Shown here: positions 35,891-47,865 of the stretch, in pieces
Layout of the letters: every line of letters starts with the position of its first letter
Position numbering within the stretch: the first letter of the stretch is position 1
From: Inia geoffrensis
Lineage: Eukaryota > Chordata > Mammalia > Artiodactyla > Iniidae
Reading direction: 5' to 3'
Assembly (NCBI GenBank): GCA_036417435.1
Contig: CM070910.1
Location: forward strand, 18,913,501-18,977,500
Length of the DNA: 64,000 bases
Notes under the pieces: generated by a model
What the model was told of the DNA's origin: nothing
The model's input: the letters and a program-made list of their open reading frames with translations, nothing else
Databases searched by the model: none
Program-made: the position numbers and the translations under genes

Positions 35891-38005
35891 TTAGAATAAC
35901 ATTTGTTATTGTTAACTGATTTACCTAAATCCTGTGGGCTTGAAGTATCCCTGCAATGCTGATTTCCTGTGTTTCCAGCAATGTGGGTTTACTTCCATTG
36001 AAAGAAGCACAGTTGAGAGTCATTAGATTGTGAGGTTCCCACCCTGACCCCTGATTCTCAGCAACAAACTACTAAGTGTGTAAAATACTGTGATACTCCT
36101 TTATTCCATAAAGAACTCAAGAAAGAAAAGAACCTCAATCCTGCCTTTGGCCAGGTGACACAACAAAGTAGCTATTGACATTTTATTGAAAATCTTTGAA
36201 GGAAACTGCAGCAACTCTCTGAGCAGCTATGTGGTCAAATTGGGCAGTGGTATACTCATAAATAACTTTTCTAACTTTATTTTTAATATAAAGAAAATGG
36301 TATTTGATAAGGAATTAAATTCACTGATATTTTAGGCTGAATTTCCAGTGTCTTGAGGGATCCTATGATTTCCAAAATGTGAAGGGTCACCTCCTTCCTT
36401 TCACTTTGGCAGTGGAGGTGAAGTTTTCAAAAACTATTTAGCAGTGGTTCTGGACCGTTCTAGACAGTAGCTTAAAGAGAATCAGCTTGAAAAGAATGTT
36501 TTTGTTTTTTAAATTCTGTTTTTTAAATTTTAAGTATACGAAGATGGTGTTTGTTAAGCTTTTGATAAACATTTTTGGACATAAAATTAAAAACCGTTCA
36601 TGTTGGTTGTAAGGAAGAGGAATATAGATACTTTTGATTTGAAGTGAAACCTGCTTTATACATTATACATAATGACCTGAAGTATTATTATTTTTCATAC
36701 ACAGGCACCAGACAAAAATGAAATTTGTCATTCAATTTTATCTGCTGATTCCAACAGAAATGGTAAACAGGAGAGACGATAATCAGGGAAAACTAGATCT
36801 TTCATGAGTGCACATTTTCCCTTTAGCATAGCCTTTATATTTAGGCACATTTAGAATGGTGGAGCGTGAAAGGGAAGGTGAATAGTATTTACTGTCTCTG
36901 GGGTTTCAGAACTCAGATCAGGAGAACCAAACCTGGAGAGTCACTGCAACCAAGAAGCAATGAGGAGCTCGAGTCTTTCTGTAGGTAGAACAGGCTGACA
37001 CAATACACCATTTGACTAGTATTTTATTACCTATTAGAATAAGAAGGAATTCTCTGAAAATCTGTGCAACAGAGACCCTGATCAGAAAAGTGAGTGTAAA
37101 TAATGCCATAAATTACACCCTCTTTGTATCTTGGGAACAGCCATGTTAACCCACAGGGGTCACTGGGTGCCTTGTGAATGCGGGTCAAAGGTCAGAGGCC
37201 CTTTATAGCTTCCATCTCTCTGAGTCTCAGATACTGTGCCTCTGAGGCTGTCTTTTGTTGGGGAGGCTGCAGCCACTGTCTCCGCTAAGTAGAAATAAAA
37301 CATATCTAATCAAGGAATAAATGATACCTACTTCTACAGGAGAAATAGATTGTATTTTGTCAAGTCAGATATTACCAGCCTGAATGAGCAGAAACTGCTC
37401 ACTGATTAGAAGTCCTCTCTCTCCCAGAAAGGTATTTTATTCTATCACTGGGGCTCTACAATAATTTTGTAAATGTATGAATTTCACATCTTCTCATCCC
37501 ATAATGTTTTAACCAGTTATTTAACAAAAGGCAGTAAGAAGAGAAGTTAATTTTCATTTAGTTAAAAATTATAAAAAAGGAAGTTTAATGATGTTCTCAA
37601 CCACTTAAAAATGCTACCCTTGCATCACCACTGCTTATGGTAAATTAAGTGTCCCATTACAGAAGGATGAAGGTGATTTTAAGTCACATCTAGTTACTTG
37701 AGGTGGCAGGACCTTCCCTGAGGTCCTGGAGGCACTCTTCACCATCAGACTGGGTTTTGATAAACGGTAAGGATTGGTCATGGAAATCTGTGCTAAACAT
37801 TTCTGCCATGTGTTAGTCTCTGTGGCTACATGAAAGCAGATCATGCATTGTAGTGAAAACCTGAAAAAGGATAACCAATCAAAAGAATCTGCACTAGCAA
37901 GTACTCTGTGTGCAGTCAAGGTGGCGAAAGTGTGGAAAAGGCCAGGAGACTTGGGGGTTGGCATGGTTAGTGATCAATAAGGTAAACCCTGGATTCTGGC
38001 GAGCC
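35891..38005. other. intergenic, no gene recognised
   Basis: No supported gene or named repeat. The sequence is low in young repeats. Confidence 0.5.
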
Positions 38006-38009
38006 TGTG

Positions 38010-38108
38010 AATTTAGTCATTATCACTTAGTCGCCTTGTGTCTCTAGGCAAGCTTCTTAGTATATCTAAGCCCCAGTCTGCTTACCTGTAGATTGAGGAT
38101 AGTGACTG
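38010..38108 (+). mobile_element. MIR-like fragment
   Basis: 'tcacttagtcgccttgtgtctctaggcaagcttcttagtatatctaagccccagtctgcttacctgtag' follows the MIR core order, diverged. Confidence 0.55.
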
Positions 38109-38109
38109 C

Positions 38110-38490
38110 GGCACAGACGATGAAACCTGTTCACCATTGGCCTCAGGCATTGGGATGAATGCATTTTCCAGCCTCCTTTGCAGTTAGATTTCAGGCGATG
38201 AACCTCCAGCTCCGGCATTTCCTTTACTGCAGTAACGCAGAGACCGTGTTCCAGCTAGAGCTGCTACCAGGATGAAGGAGGGTGGCCCAACCTGCATGTG
38301 ACTTTATGTGAACAGGAAATAAGTGCTGTTTTATTAAGGCACTGAGATTTCAGTCCTCCCTCCCATCCTTCCCTTCTCCTTTCCTCTCTCTTTTCTCCCT
38401 CCCCTCCCCCTCACTTCCTCCTTTCCTCCCTCCCTCCCTCCCTTCCTTCTTTCCTGATACTGTAGCACAGTGTAGCGTATCCTGATTACG
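38110..38490 (+). mobile_element. MLT1-like LTR with an internal pyrimidine expansion
   Basis: 'gaacaggaaataagtgctgttttattaaggcactgagattt' and, after the tract, 'tgatactgtagcacagtgtagcgtatcctgatta' fit the end of MLT1-type LTRs. The (TTCC/CCCT)n tract at about 38352-38455 separates pieces that are normally adjacent. Confidence 0.5.
38352..38455. repeat. polypyrimidine (CCTT/CCCT)n tract
   Basis: About 100 bases almost purely C and T on the plus strand. It lies inside the LTR remnant. Confidence 0.9.
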
Positions 38491-38599
38491 TCACACGTAC
38501 TTCGCACAGGTATATGGATTAAACAATGTCAAGGATACAATGCTGGGGACATAGGGATACATCATAAGTCTTTAATACATATATTATTATTTTATATAA

Positions 38600-38690
38600 T
38601 TCAAACTCATCATTTTAGAGATTAAAAATGCTGAGGCTTAAAGGAGTTAAGTGATTTAACCACAAGGAAGCAGCTAATTTGGGGTATATA
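38600..38690 (-). mobile_element. MIR-like fragment, minus
   Basis: 'gagattaaaaatgctgaggcttaaaggagttaagtgatttaacca' is the reverse of the MIR core. Confidence 0.5.
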
Positions 38691-39454
38691 TAGCTAAAGA
38701 TTTCCAATCTGGGGTTCTTTCAAATATATTGCAATTTTCCCCTAAACCAGATGTACCCCTTCAGTGAAAGAAACATTTAGATGCTTTAAATCTGTTGAGC
38801 TGAATTTATTTAAAGAAGGTAGCTAATATGTTGAAGCTTCAGTGATATCTGAACAATGTTGATCTCAATCTTATAATTGTCGGGCGGCACCTATTTGAAA
38901 TTTAGCTAATTATCTTCAAATCTACTCATGAAAGTTTTTTTTTTTTTTTTTTACTCTAAATTCCCTCTTTTTTACTCTAAATTCTCTTAGTAAGCATTCT
39001 GGAAATAATAATTACTTATCTGAAAAACAGAGTGACCCTTTAAAAAATTCCCAGTACATTTACTTGAAATTAGAATGGCATATCATTTATTAACTTGCAG
39101 AACCATAGAATACAATAATTATTATACATTTTTACTTTAAGTATTTTTCTAATACCTTTATAAATTACTATAATTAGACAGCAGTTTTGAGATATATCTT
39201 TTTCTGTTGGTAGATTTCCATTGTAAGTCAATGTGTGGTAATTCTGCTGGTGGAGTCGAGCAAAATTCCCCAGCTCCAAGGAAACATGAAGCCCTTTGGG
39301 AGATAATTCACACCCAGTTCCCAACTGGTGATTTTAGAGTAGGCAATATAAGTTTTCCATCATTTTGCTATTCAAACTAAGTGTGCTTACTTGTATCAAG
39401 AATTTTCAAAACAGTTTTCAGTGTAGTATTTTCAGCATAGTATTCAGCATAATT

Positions 39455-39660
39455 CTCAGCATAGTATGGTGGTTCAGAGTGTGAGCTTTGGAGCCCAGGA
39501 AATGTACTGCCATCTCAATGGATATCCCACTAGCTTTGCAATTTTAGGCAAGTTACTTCATCCTTTTTGAGCTGTAGCTTTCTCATTTACAAAATGAGAA
39601 TACACCCTACCTCAAAGGATGTTACAAAGATAAATGTGATGTAAAATGCATATTGTTTGG
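39455..39660 (+). mobile_element. MIR SINE
   Basis: 'catagtatggtggttcagagtgtgagctttggagcccag', then 'ggcaagttacttcatc', 'ctcatttacaaaatgagaata' and 'cctcaaaggatg' give nearly the whole MIR order. Confidence 0.85.
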
Positions 39661-42030
39661 GAGGGAAGAAATAATAATTATAATAAAATAACTGATAATA
39701 CATTATTGGAAACCAGCCTAACGGAATATTATATATAGAAAAAGTCTTTGGTGTGAAATAATTCCTCGTATTATTTGCAGGGCTCAACAAGTTATAAACA
39801 GTCTAAGTATCTAATAGGAGAATGGTTAAATAAATTGCAAGGTGCACATATAATAAAGTTTATAGAGTATCTTTGTCAATGTCAGTAAGAAATGTTTTAT
39901 GAGCTGCTTGTGAACACTAAGTAGGTCACTTTAATGATTTATCCTAACTCCCTGCCTGCTACATGGCAAATACCGTGGCATTTCGAAATTCTGTTGGGTC
40001 GCTGAAGGGAGAGCACTGGCTCTGATATAATTTGTACACTGCTTGCACCTCTGCCTTCCTCTGTTTCGGCCGCTGCTTTGTCCTCTGTTTTGGCTGCTGC
40101 CTGCAGTTACTTTACTCGCCCCTATTGCTGTTCCCTGCACCTCTCCACAGCCATTTATCCACAGCCTTCCTGGGTTGGACTGCCCACATAGTGGCCCTGC
40201 CCCAGCTTTGACCTCTGACATCTTTTGAGGCTCTCTTCCTTGCTGTTGCTAAAAGCTCAGTACTGCCTCCTTCTGATTTGTTATTGATGTCCCTTGTACC
40301 ATTTCACTAAACTGCCACAGGCTGGCCAGCCCTCTGCTCGGCTGTCCCAAAACTGGGGCCCTGACCCTCATGATCTCCATCACTTATCTTTCCTGCTGGC
40401 TTACAAGGAGATCCCTGCCCCTTCTTGTGGCTTCTTCTAACTCATATGTAGGGGTTGGGGGAGGGGGCTGGAAGACTCGTTAGCCCCTAGAGATCCATTC
40501 TTACCATTGAGCCACGGAGCCCTTTCTATTGCCAAGTGCACTAGGTTCTGATGGGCATAATCACTGCCCCTGTCTCTGCTCCAGCCCTGTTGCTGATTCT
40601 TGCCCAGGTTCTATTTGCCTTACTCATGACTTTGTTTTCTCTTTCAGGTCATCTATTGTGCCTCTCCATAACCTGCCCTATCAGCTATGCTGCTATATAT
40701 TGGAATTTGCTATATATGTGAACCTCAGATGGGAACCCAAAAGTTTCCTGGATTCAGGTCCATGGGGATTGGGAACTTTGCCCAACTCCATGAGCAGGTG
40801 ATTCCTTAGCTCGGACCAAGTGGAAATCCTTGCTTAAGTCATATTGCTAAATTTAAAAAAGCAGAGAAAAAATATATAAATGAAAGATGATCCTAACTCT
40901 GTTAAAAACAAATTTACTTGTGGGAAAATCACGAGACGGTAAAATCAAAATATCTGTAATGTTAATATTTGGATGATGTGACTATAGCTTATTTTCTTTC
41001 TTTAATTCTCTAAGTTTCTACCATGCGATTTATTTTTTAATAGAAAAATGACACAATTTAAGAAATCATTGCAAAGAAATAACCCAGAGGCTAGGAACGA
41101 ATTCATTTAAAGGACAGTCACACTTAAACTTTCTTCTGTGATTTTCCTTTGCTATAAAAAAAACACTAGTCTGGCTAATTCTAGAAGCATTTGTTCTCAC
41201 TTCAAGTCCTTCAGTACACCTTTGCCTTGCCTCCTGCTGTTCTTGTTCTCATATTCTTATCTGTACCAGTATCTGTATTAGTGGGCATGTATGTTATCTG
41301 CTTGCTTCCTATCTCTCTATCTGCCTATCTATCTATCTACCTGTCTCTCTATCTATCCATCGTCATCTCCATATCATATCTATAGCAGGTACTGTTGGTG
41401 CCCTGCCCAATCTTGACACTCACCTTCCCCACATAGGCCAACTCTTAGGTTTCCAACTGCCAGCATCTGCGATTCTTTGCCTGAGGGCTATCTCTGGAGA
41501 TAGGAGCCTACATGTGAGACACACTGGAAGCACTTGGAATCGACATGCACCTCCCTCCCCAGCAGTCCTTAACCATGACAGGAATTGGTGATTCAATGCT
41601 CCCAACTCCCTGGCTCTTTGGGGAATGGAGACAGTTATGAGTCATGTTCTCTACTGTCTCCCAGAGACTCCAGCAGGACTGAGTCCAGCAATGCAGCCAT
41701 ATTGACTGCCTCATTTCCCCACTTTCCTACTAGTTCTTCCAGGGATCACTTCCCCAGTACACATTTGCATTCAAATCCTCCTGTCAGGGTCTGTTCCAGG
41801 GAAAATGCAACCTAAAAACATATCTTCATTCATATCTATTTCCTGCAGTTCACATGAAAATGGCTTAAGCGTTACAGCTGTCTCAGAGCTAAGTATGAGC
41901 TCAAAATGTGGCAGGACTGCTAACAAAATGAACACTATACTAGGTAGCAATACTAGAATAATGGTTCAGAAGATAATAATGGTTCAATGTATCTGTCCTG
42001 TTCTGGATGCAACATTTAAAAAAAATATAT
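39661..42030. other. intergenic, no gene recognised
   Basis: No supported gene. A CT-rich stretch at about 40040-40160 gives GC-driven short frames on both strands. A (TATC)n microsatellite lies at about 41310-41360. Confidence 0.5.
41310..41362. repeat. (TATC)n microsatellite, imperfect
   Basis: Runs of 'tatc'/'atct' units interrupted by 'tgcc' and 'acctg'. Confidence 0.85.
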
Positions 42031-42034
42031 TCCC

Positions 42035-42248
42035 GGGCTTCCCTGGTGGCGCAGTGGTTGAGAGTCCGCCTGCCGATGTAGGGGACGCGGGTTCGTGCCC
42101 CGGTCCGGGAGGATCCCGCATGCCACGGAGCGGCTGAGCCCGGGAGCCATGGCCGCTGAGCCTGCGCTTCCGGAGCCTGTGCTCTGCAATGGGAGAGGCC
42201 ACAACAGTGAGAGGCCCGCGTACCGCAAAAAAAAAAAAAAAAAAAAAA
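42035..42248 (+). mobile_element. young CHR-type SINE
   Basis: Starts 'gggcttccctggtggcgcag' and ends 'gcgtaccgc' with an A-run of about 22 bases. The internal sequence carries the tRNA-like promoter boxes of the family. Confidence 0.95.
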
Positions 42249-43870
42249 TTCAAAATTGGAATATGACCGTAACCTCATTAGTAGCTTAGGAACCTAATAA
42301 CAAAGCTAACAGTTAAGGAAAGTAAAGCAGTTTGGCTTGGAGAATAAACCACTAACTAACGGCATAATCACTGTACTCAGGTGGTTGAAGGGAAGTCCTG
42401 TGCACAGTGGACTAAATGTGTTTCGTCTTTCTCCAGAAGGCAGAACTCTGATTGGACAAAAGTTAGAGAAAAGCAAATTTTGACCCTGGAAAATGAAGAA
42501 TTTTCTAACAATTGAGTGTTTCCTTATCTAATGCAAGATCTTAGTCCCTGGAAATACTTCGGCAGAGGGCAAAAGTCATCCAAATCCATTCCATCCCTAA
42601 AAATAAACCAGGTCACACAAGCCTCTGTGATTCTCACCAAAAGCTCATTTCGGTCAATAGCATTTTGTCCCTGCAATTCCATCAGACTGCCATCCTGTTG
42701 CATACCTTGCTGGTCCTACCTCTTAGTTTTTCTGGTTCCCTAGAGACCTTCATTCTGGATTTGCACCGTAGTTCTGTTTCCCTGCCAGCTTTGGGTATTA
42801 ACAACATAGTTTCGGACTTGCTTTTCCAGGATCCAGGGCCACCTGCTTTCTCTCTCTTTGCATAACTGCTGGCAGTTTGCCTTGTTACCCCCAGTCCCTC
42901 CTGCTGTCCTACCCCAGATAGCGATGGCTTCTCACTTGGTGCCTGCTTGACACGGGAAGAAGAACAGGACACAAGGGAATAGAATCCTCACTGAGGTGAG
43001 AGCTTAAGTGACTTCTTTCTAAATTTACTTCCAGCTCTATACTGCTATGATTATTTTTCTTGTCACTTTTTGTTATCCTCATTCTTAAGCTTTTTTTCCT
43101 TTATTAATCTATAAGCATTGCTTCTCCAGTTACCCTGGGAAAATCAGGCCAGCTTCCAATTTAATAGCATCACTACTTCAACTCCCTACCTAAGCTCTCC
43201 TTTTCTCCCATGTTCTCCCAAGCCTTGGTGACCGGGTTAGCCTTTTACTTTGTCTAAAGGGATGTACTTCTGTAAGGAAGGAACCCCCAGCTCATGCTTT
43301 CCCCATGGATGACTTATTTGTCCTCAGTTTAACTGGTGCCTTCTTCAGCAGTCTGTGTCTTACCTGCAGTTCTCCTGCAGAGGACGCTGTTTCCCACACC
43401 GAGCACTGCCTTGCCAGACCTCTGGCTGGGCTCAGTGGATACTGAGTATTGCCACCCTCTTCTGCAGGCAAAGCAGACCTGCTGCCCAGTGGGACATCTC
43501 TGTCTGATGCCACACGAGTAGAGCTTGTTTTTCACGATGAAAACATGTGTTTTTCCTGTTGGCAGATTTAGGACCGGTAGGTAGAAATACAGGGCTCTGG
43601 ACCCCGTAAGGATCTTGGAGCAAATCTTCAGAGAACTGAGCTGGGAGAACTATATGGTGTTACAATACTCATTTACTTTCTCAACAGACATTTACTGAGT
43701 GTCTGCTTTGCCTTGAAGCCTCAGAAATCAGGTATTAGAAAGCAAAAAGGAGCTAAAAATCTATTCAAGGAAAGAGACATGTAAGTTATAATGTCATCTG
43801 GGATGTGTATAAAATACTATGGGAATACAAAATGGGGAGAAGTCACAACAAACACAAACTCCTACATAGT
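42249..43870. other. intergenic, no gene recognised
   Basis: Short open frames on both strands only (none above 100 codons). No recognised gene or young repeat. Confidence 0.5.
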
Positions 43871-43874
43871 ATCC

Positions 43875-44085
43875 TGGGCTCTGGAGAAGAACACGAGTTC
43901 ATAGGCTCTGTGCTGGCTTAGGATGGGGGTCAGTTCCCTGTTGAGCCACTTACTAGCTAAGAGACTTTGGGCACGTCATTTCAGGTCTCTAAGGTATTCC
44001 TTGTGGCAGTAGTACTGGGAAGATTAAAGGAGAAGGAATGCAAAAGACCTGCAGAATTTCTGGCACAGAGTAGGTTAAAAAGATG
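43875..44085 (+). mobile_element. MIR SINE
   Basis: 'agccacttactagctaagagactttgggcacgtcatttcaggtctctaagg' and 'ctggcacagagtaggtt' match MIR in order. Confidence 0.8.
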
Positions 44086-45100
44086 TTGTTTCCATTCTCT
44101 TTGATTGCTTCTCAGGATAGAAATTATTGGGGCAGTTCCTCATACAGTGTTTGTGGTATCTGGATCCCAATTTCAACTTTTCCAAAGGTCTCCATTGTGA
44201 TGCAGCTTCCGGACTTTCCAAGTGGAGGCCCTTATGACCCACGACGGTATATGGGTGTTTCTTTGGACAGCACGCCTGAAATATTTTCATTTTTTTTCTT
44301 GTTTCTTTTTTTCCCCTGTTCTTTGTTTCTCATTTTCTCTCCCATGGGTTTTCTTCATGAGACCAAGCCCCCATTTCATAACTTCTCATTGTATTTTCTG
44401 GGCACAATGAAGAAACCCCTGGTGTCTCAGCTCCTGATTCTGGTAATTTCTTCAACATCAGCCTTCCTGGATAGAGGCTGCTCTTTCCATCTAAATGCAC
44501 CACACTCTCATGGATGTGGCCCTGGTACCACCAAGTTTTCTCTTTGAATGACACTTGGTAGATGCCTTACTTTGTAGGCATCTTATCTAGAGATGTAAAT
44601 AAAAGACGCTCCCTTGTTCTGGGGACCAGTGATGTCTCCATTGAAATATAAGGGGATGGAACTTGGGATAAGCAGGAGGATATCAACAAGGTAAGAAACC
44701 AGGTTCCCCTAGAGTGTGAACCAAGGGAAGAAAATCTGTGCGGGGCACAAATGAAACAAGCATGGCGCCTTCAGATACCTCTGTCTCTAAATCTCTGCTG
44801 GAGATGCAGGAGTTTGTCAAGCCTCACGTAGTCTATCAAAAAAGGTAGATGACAATGTCTGCCACAACACTGAAAATTTAAATTCTGGATTTCATGTTAA
44901 ACGTTAGAGTTAGAGATACAGCCTTCCTCATGATCAAATTATACTCTACTTTGTCACCTACCTGGTCGGTAAATTTTGTGTGGCGATCTCCAGCTTTCAC
45001 CTAGAAGACATGTGCTGAGCAAACAAAATCATTGAAATTATTTTTTATCCCGGTCAGTCTGTTTCTATTATTGTCACTCTTACAAAGTAGAGAGAGGGAA
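44086..45100. other. immediate downstream flank of GRM1, no gene recognised
   Basis: A 154-codon plus-strand frame (44083-44547) is open but matches no family I know and begins within the MIR tail. Treated as chance. Confidence 0.45.
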
Positions 45101-45126
45101 CATACACATTTAATAAATAGAAAATA

Positions 45127-45132
45127 TTTATT
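45127..45132 (-). terminator. GRM1: candidate GRM1 polyadenylation signal AATAAA
   Basis: AATAAA on the minus strand, followed 20-30 bases on by GT-rich 'gtgtatgtt', the usual downstream element. It marks the probable distal 3' end near 45105. Confidence 0.6.
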
Positions 45133-46355
45133 ATACAGCAGTATCAAGATTGACAACAGACAGTAACAAGCCAAAGGAAAACACTTTTACAAGAGCTATA
45201 CAATTTGTATAAGCACATACATTAAGGTGGAAAGTTTCTGTCCTTTTCTTATAGGGTATGTATGTGTACATTTCCAATTTTGAACAATTATAATTTAAGA
45301 GCTAGTACTCTACTGTATTCAGGAAAACTTTTAATCATGATAATAGTAGGCATTCAGAGTAATAATGTGACTGGTGTTGAATGTGTTCACCAAATGTCTC
45401 AGACTAAAACCTCAGGACAAACTGACATAGTATTTGAATAGTAGAAGCAGTTTTCCTGATCTAGTCTTACTTTAAAAGTATCTGAATGCTCAAGTCCTGA
45501 TCTTAAGAACATATGCCAGTGGCATTAAGATAAAAAACCTGTTTCACTAATAATAGATAATGTACTTTCCCTTGCTAGTTTGCCAATTAGTAGACCATAT
45601 ATTAAGCATTGGAACCATCCATTTTCCTCATTCTGCTTCATGACAGTGAAAATATGGAACTGAAATCCATGTTTCAGTCATGAGGTCTTTCTACCAAAGG
45701 TGTAATAAAGTAATTTTTTAAAAGGAAAGGCAGTCTATTCTTGATATAAAACTGAATAAACTTGGCAGTTGAATATGGGAAGACATAAGAAATACGACCC
45801 TCAAACATTGGAGTGGATGTTAAATTCTGAACAAATGATGCAGTGAGTATTTAAAGAGTCTAAGATACGTTTGGCTGAGAAATCAGCAGCGTCAATATGA
45901 AGGAAGCATATTAAACACGACTGAACATAAGGCATAAACAAAGATACTTAAGGGGATAAGATTCATTCCCAAGTAATACAAGAAATCAAAACAGCAAGAA
46001 AAATCTCTTTTACTGGGGAGAAAAAGGGGGAGCAAAAACGAAACAACTGGATTACACGTATGTGGATAGTATACACCGCAAATAACAAAAATTAAAAAGT
46101 TATGAGTGAAAATATAGGAATAAAAGAACGTGGAAATAAAAATTAAAAGAGATCAAAAAGTGATGAATAAATAATATGGGAAATGATGGCCAGACTTAGG
46201 AGTTAATATATGCTTTAAGCACATAAAGCTCAAGAAGCTGTGGAAAATTAAGAAAACAAACAAACAAACCCTAAAGAAACCTGAAATAATGTAAATACTG
46301 CCATTTCAATCTTATGTTTTAATAATGATGTGTGCAAGTTTATAAAATGTACCTT

Positions 46356-46361
46356 TTTATT
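46356..46361 (-). terminator. GRM1: candidate proximal GRM1 polyadenylation signal
   Basis: AATAAA on the minus strand about 1.5 kb after the stop codon, followed by 'ggtacattttataaac'. The downstream element is weaker than at the distal site. Confidence 0.35.
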
Positions 46362-47865
46362 GTTACCCCCAGTTTCTGCGAACTTTTAGTATAACAAATT
46401 TTCAAACCTCTTCATTAATAACATATTTCCACATCATAAAATATCTGAAAAATAAGTTCCCTCTTAGAAGAAGAGGGGCCATCTGAGCAGCATATGAAAA
46501 ACACTGGACCAAAGCAGTCAAACCTTCAAAGAGCTCCTGTAAATACCGATGGCAATGGTATATAAAATGTTATCTGGAACATAAATATATCTACACTATA
46601 TCAGAAGACAATCTTCTTGTTGCAGTCAGATTGACATTACTTTGCACAAATTTCATTATCACAGGTATATAAGGACACAAGAACACATTCACTTGCTAGT
46701 TACAGGGACTTCAGTGACAATTAGAAAGAATTATTTGTCATTTAAACCAATAATAGTTGCTATGAGTACACCATTGAGCTCAAAGATGGATTTGTTTCTG
46801 TAGCTCATAGGAGAAACAATGGCACCAAATACACATACTGCATCTTAGAAGTTCAACTGGTAAGTATTATTTGCTACAGTAAATGGAAGGTAACAATTTT
46901 ACCACATGGTTTGTTCTCTTTAACGTAAGGGCAAAGGAGAGCCCCCTTGGCACACAAGTAAATCCACAAAAAGTCTTCTGCCACTCTCAAAACAATCTCT
47001 TGTCTGGACTTCTGAAATCACCAATAAGCGAGCATCAGATATGGGAAGCTGATTTTTGCTGACTGATTTTGTTCAAAGCCCCAAGCTTATGCACTGTCTT
47101 GCGTCTCATTCCGCCCTCCCTTAGCACTCCTGATGAAATGCTTTTTGGTGATAATTTTGCTCTTATTCCTATTTTCTAAATAGAGGGAAATCACAGAGCA
47201 GCAAGGTATCCACACACCTTTCTCCAAGTGTGACAGCAAGGCTGGCACTGGATGGGGTGCAGTCGGCGAGCAGAGGCCCCTTTTGGGGCCAGTTCCCGAG
47301 TGTCCCGAAGACCAGGGGCGTGTGGGTCCAGCAGGGAGAAGGGCTTGAGAGAAATGAGCTGCTGTCCATCACTGTTCTCCGGGCGGTTCCACGCCTGCCC
47401 CTCCTTCACCCACCGGCTCTGTCTGACTCCACCATGCTCGCTGGGAATACCATGACGACGAGCTAATGATTCAACTGGGCAGTCCTCCCGGGCTGTCCCC
47501 TTCCACACAGGCCAAGGTTGTGGGCATGTGTATCTATGCACAATGGTTCGAAGAGATTACGTTGATTGATTTTGTTCATTCTTGCGATTAAAGTTACATA
47601 GCATATGGGATTGTGCTTTGTCAGAATTCCCGTTCTTCCCAGAGAAGGCTTTTGAGTAATTCAAGAATCAGAATCTTCGCCTGTACCACTTTTTGCTGGC
47701 AGAGTCCCGCGTCTCTCGCGCTGGCCTTGCTAAGACGGCGGCCGCCATCTCTTCCCTGCCCCTGACGTCACCTCCAGCCTCCGCTTCTGCCCCAGCCTTC
47801 GGCAAGTCTCCGGAGGTGCTGGTGCCCCCTGACCCCTCCTGCTTTCCCCTGTGGACACCCCCTCC

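Larger units (their letters stand above)
45105..47865 (-). other. GRM1: GRM1 3' untranslated region (predicted)
   Basis: About 2.7 kb between the GRM1 stop and the best polyadenylation site. It holds no young SINE or L1, in contrast with the flank to the left, and no long open frame apart from GC-driven frames near 47200-47540. The length fits the roughly 2-3 kb 3' UTR expected for mammalian GRM1 (recalled). A proximal AATAAA on the minus strand at 46356-46361 might give a shorter mRNA. The left border is inferred, not seen in a transcript. Confidence 0.7.

Noticed and set aside
41270..41390. Apparent short direct-repeat array, checked as a possible CRISPR-like structure
   Set aside because: Simple (TATC)n microsatellite without spacers; CRISPR arrays are not expected in a mammalian genome.
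44083..44547. 154-codon plus-strand frame downstream of GRM1
   Set aside because: No family recognised, begins at a MIR end, no splice or promoter evidence, and T-rich hydrophobic composition.
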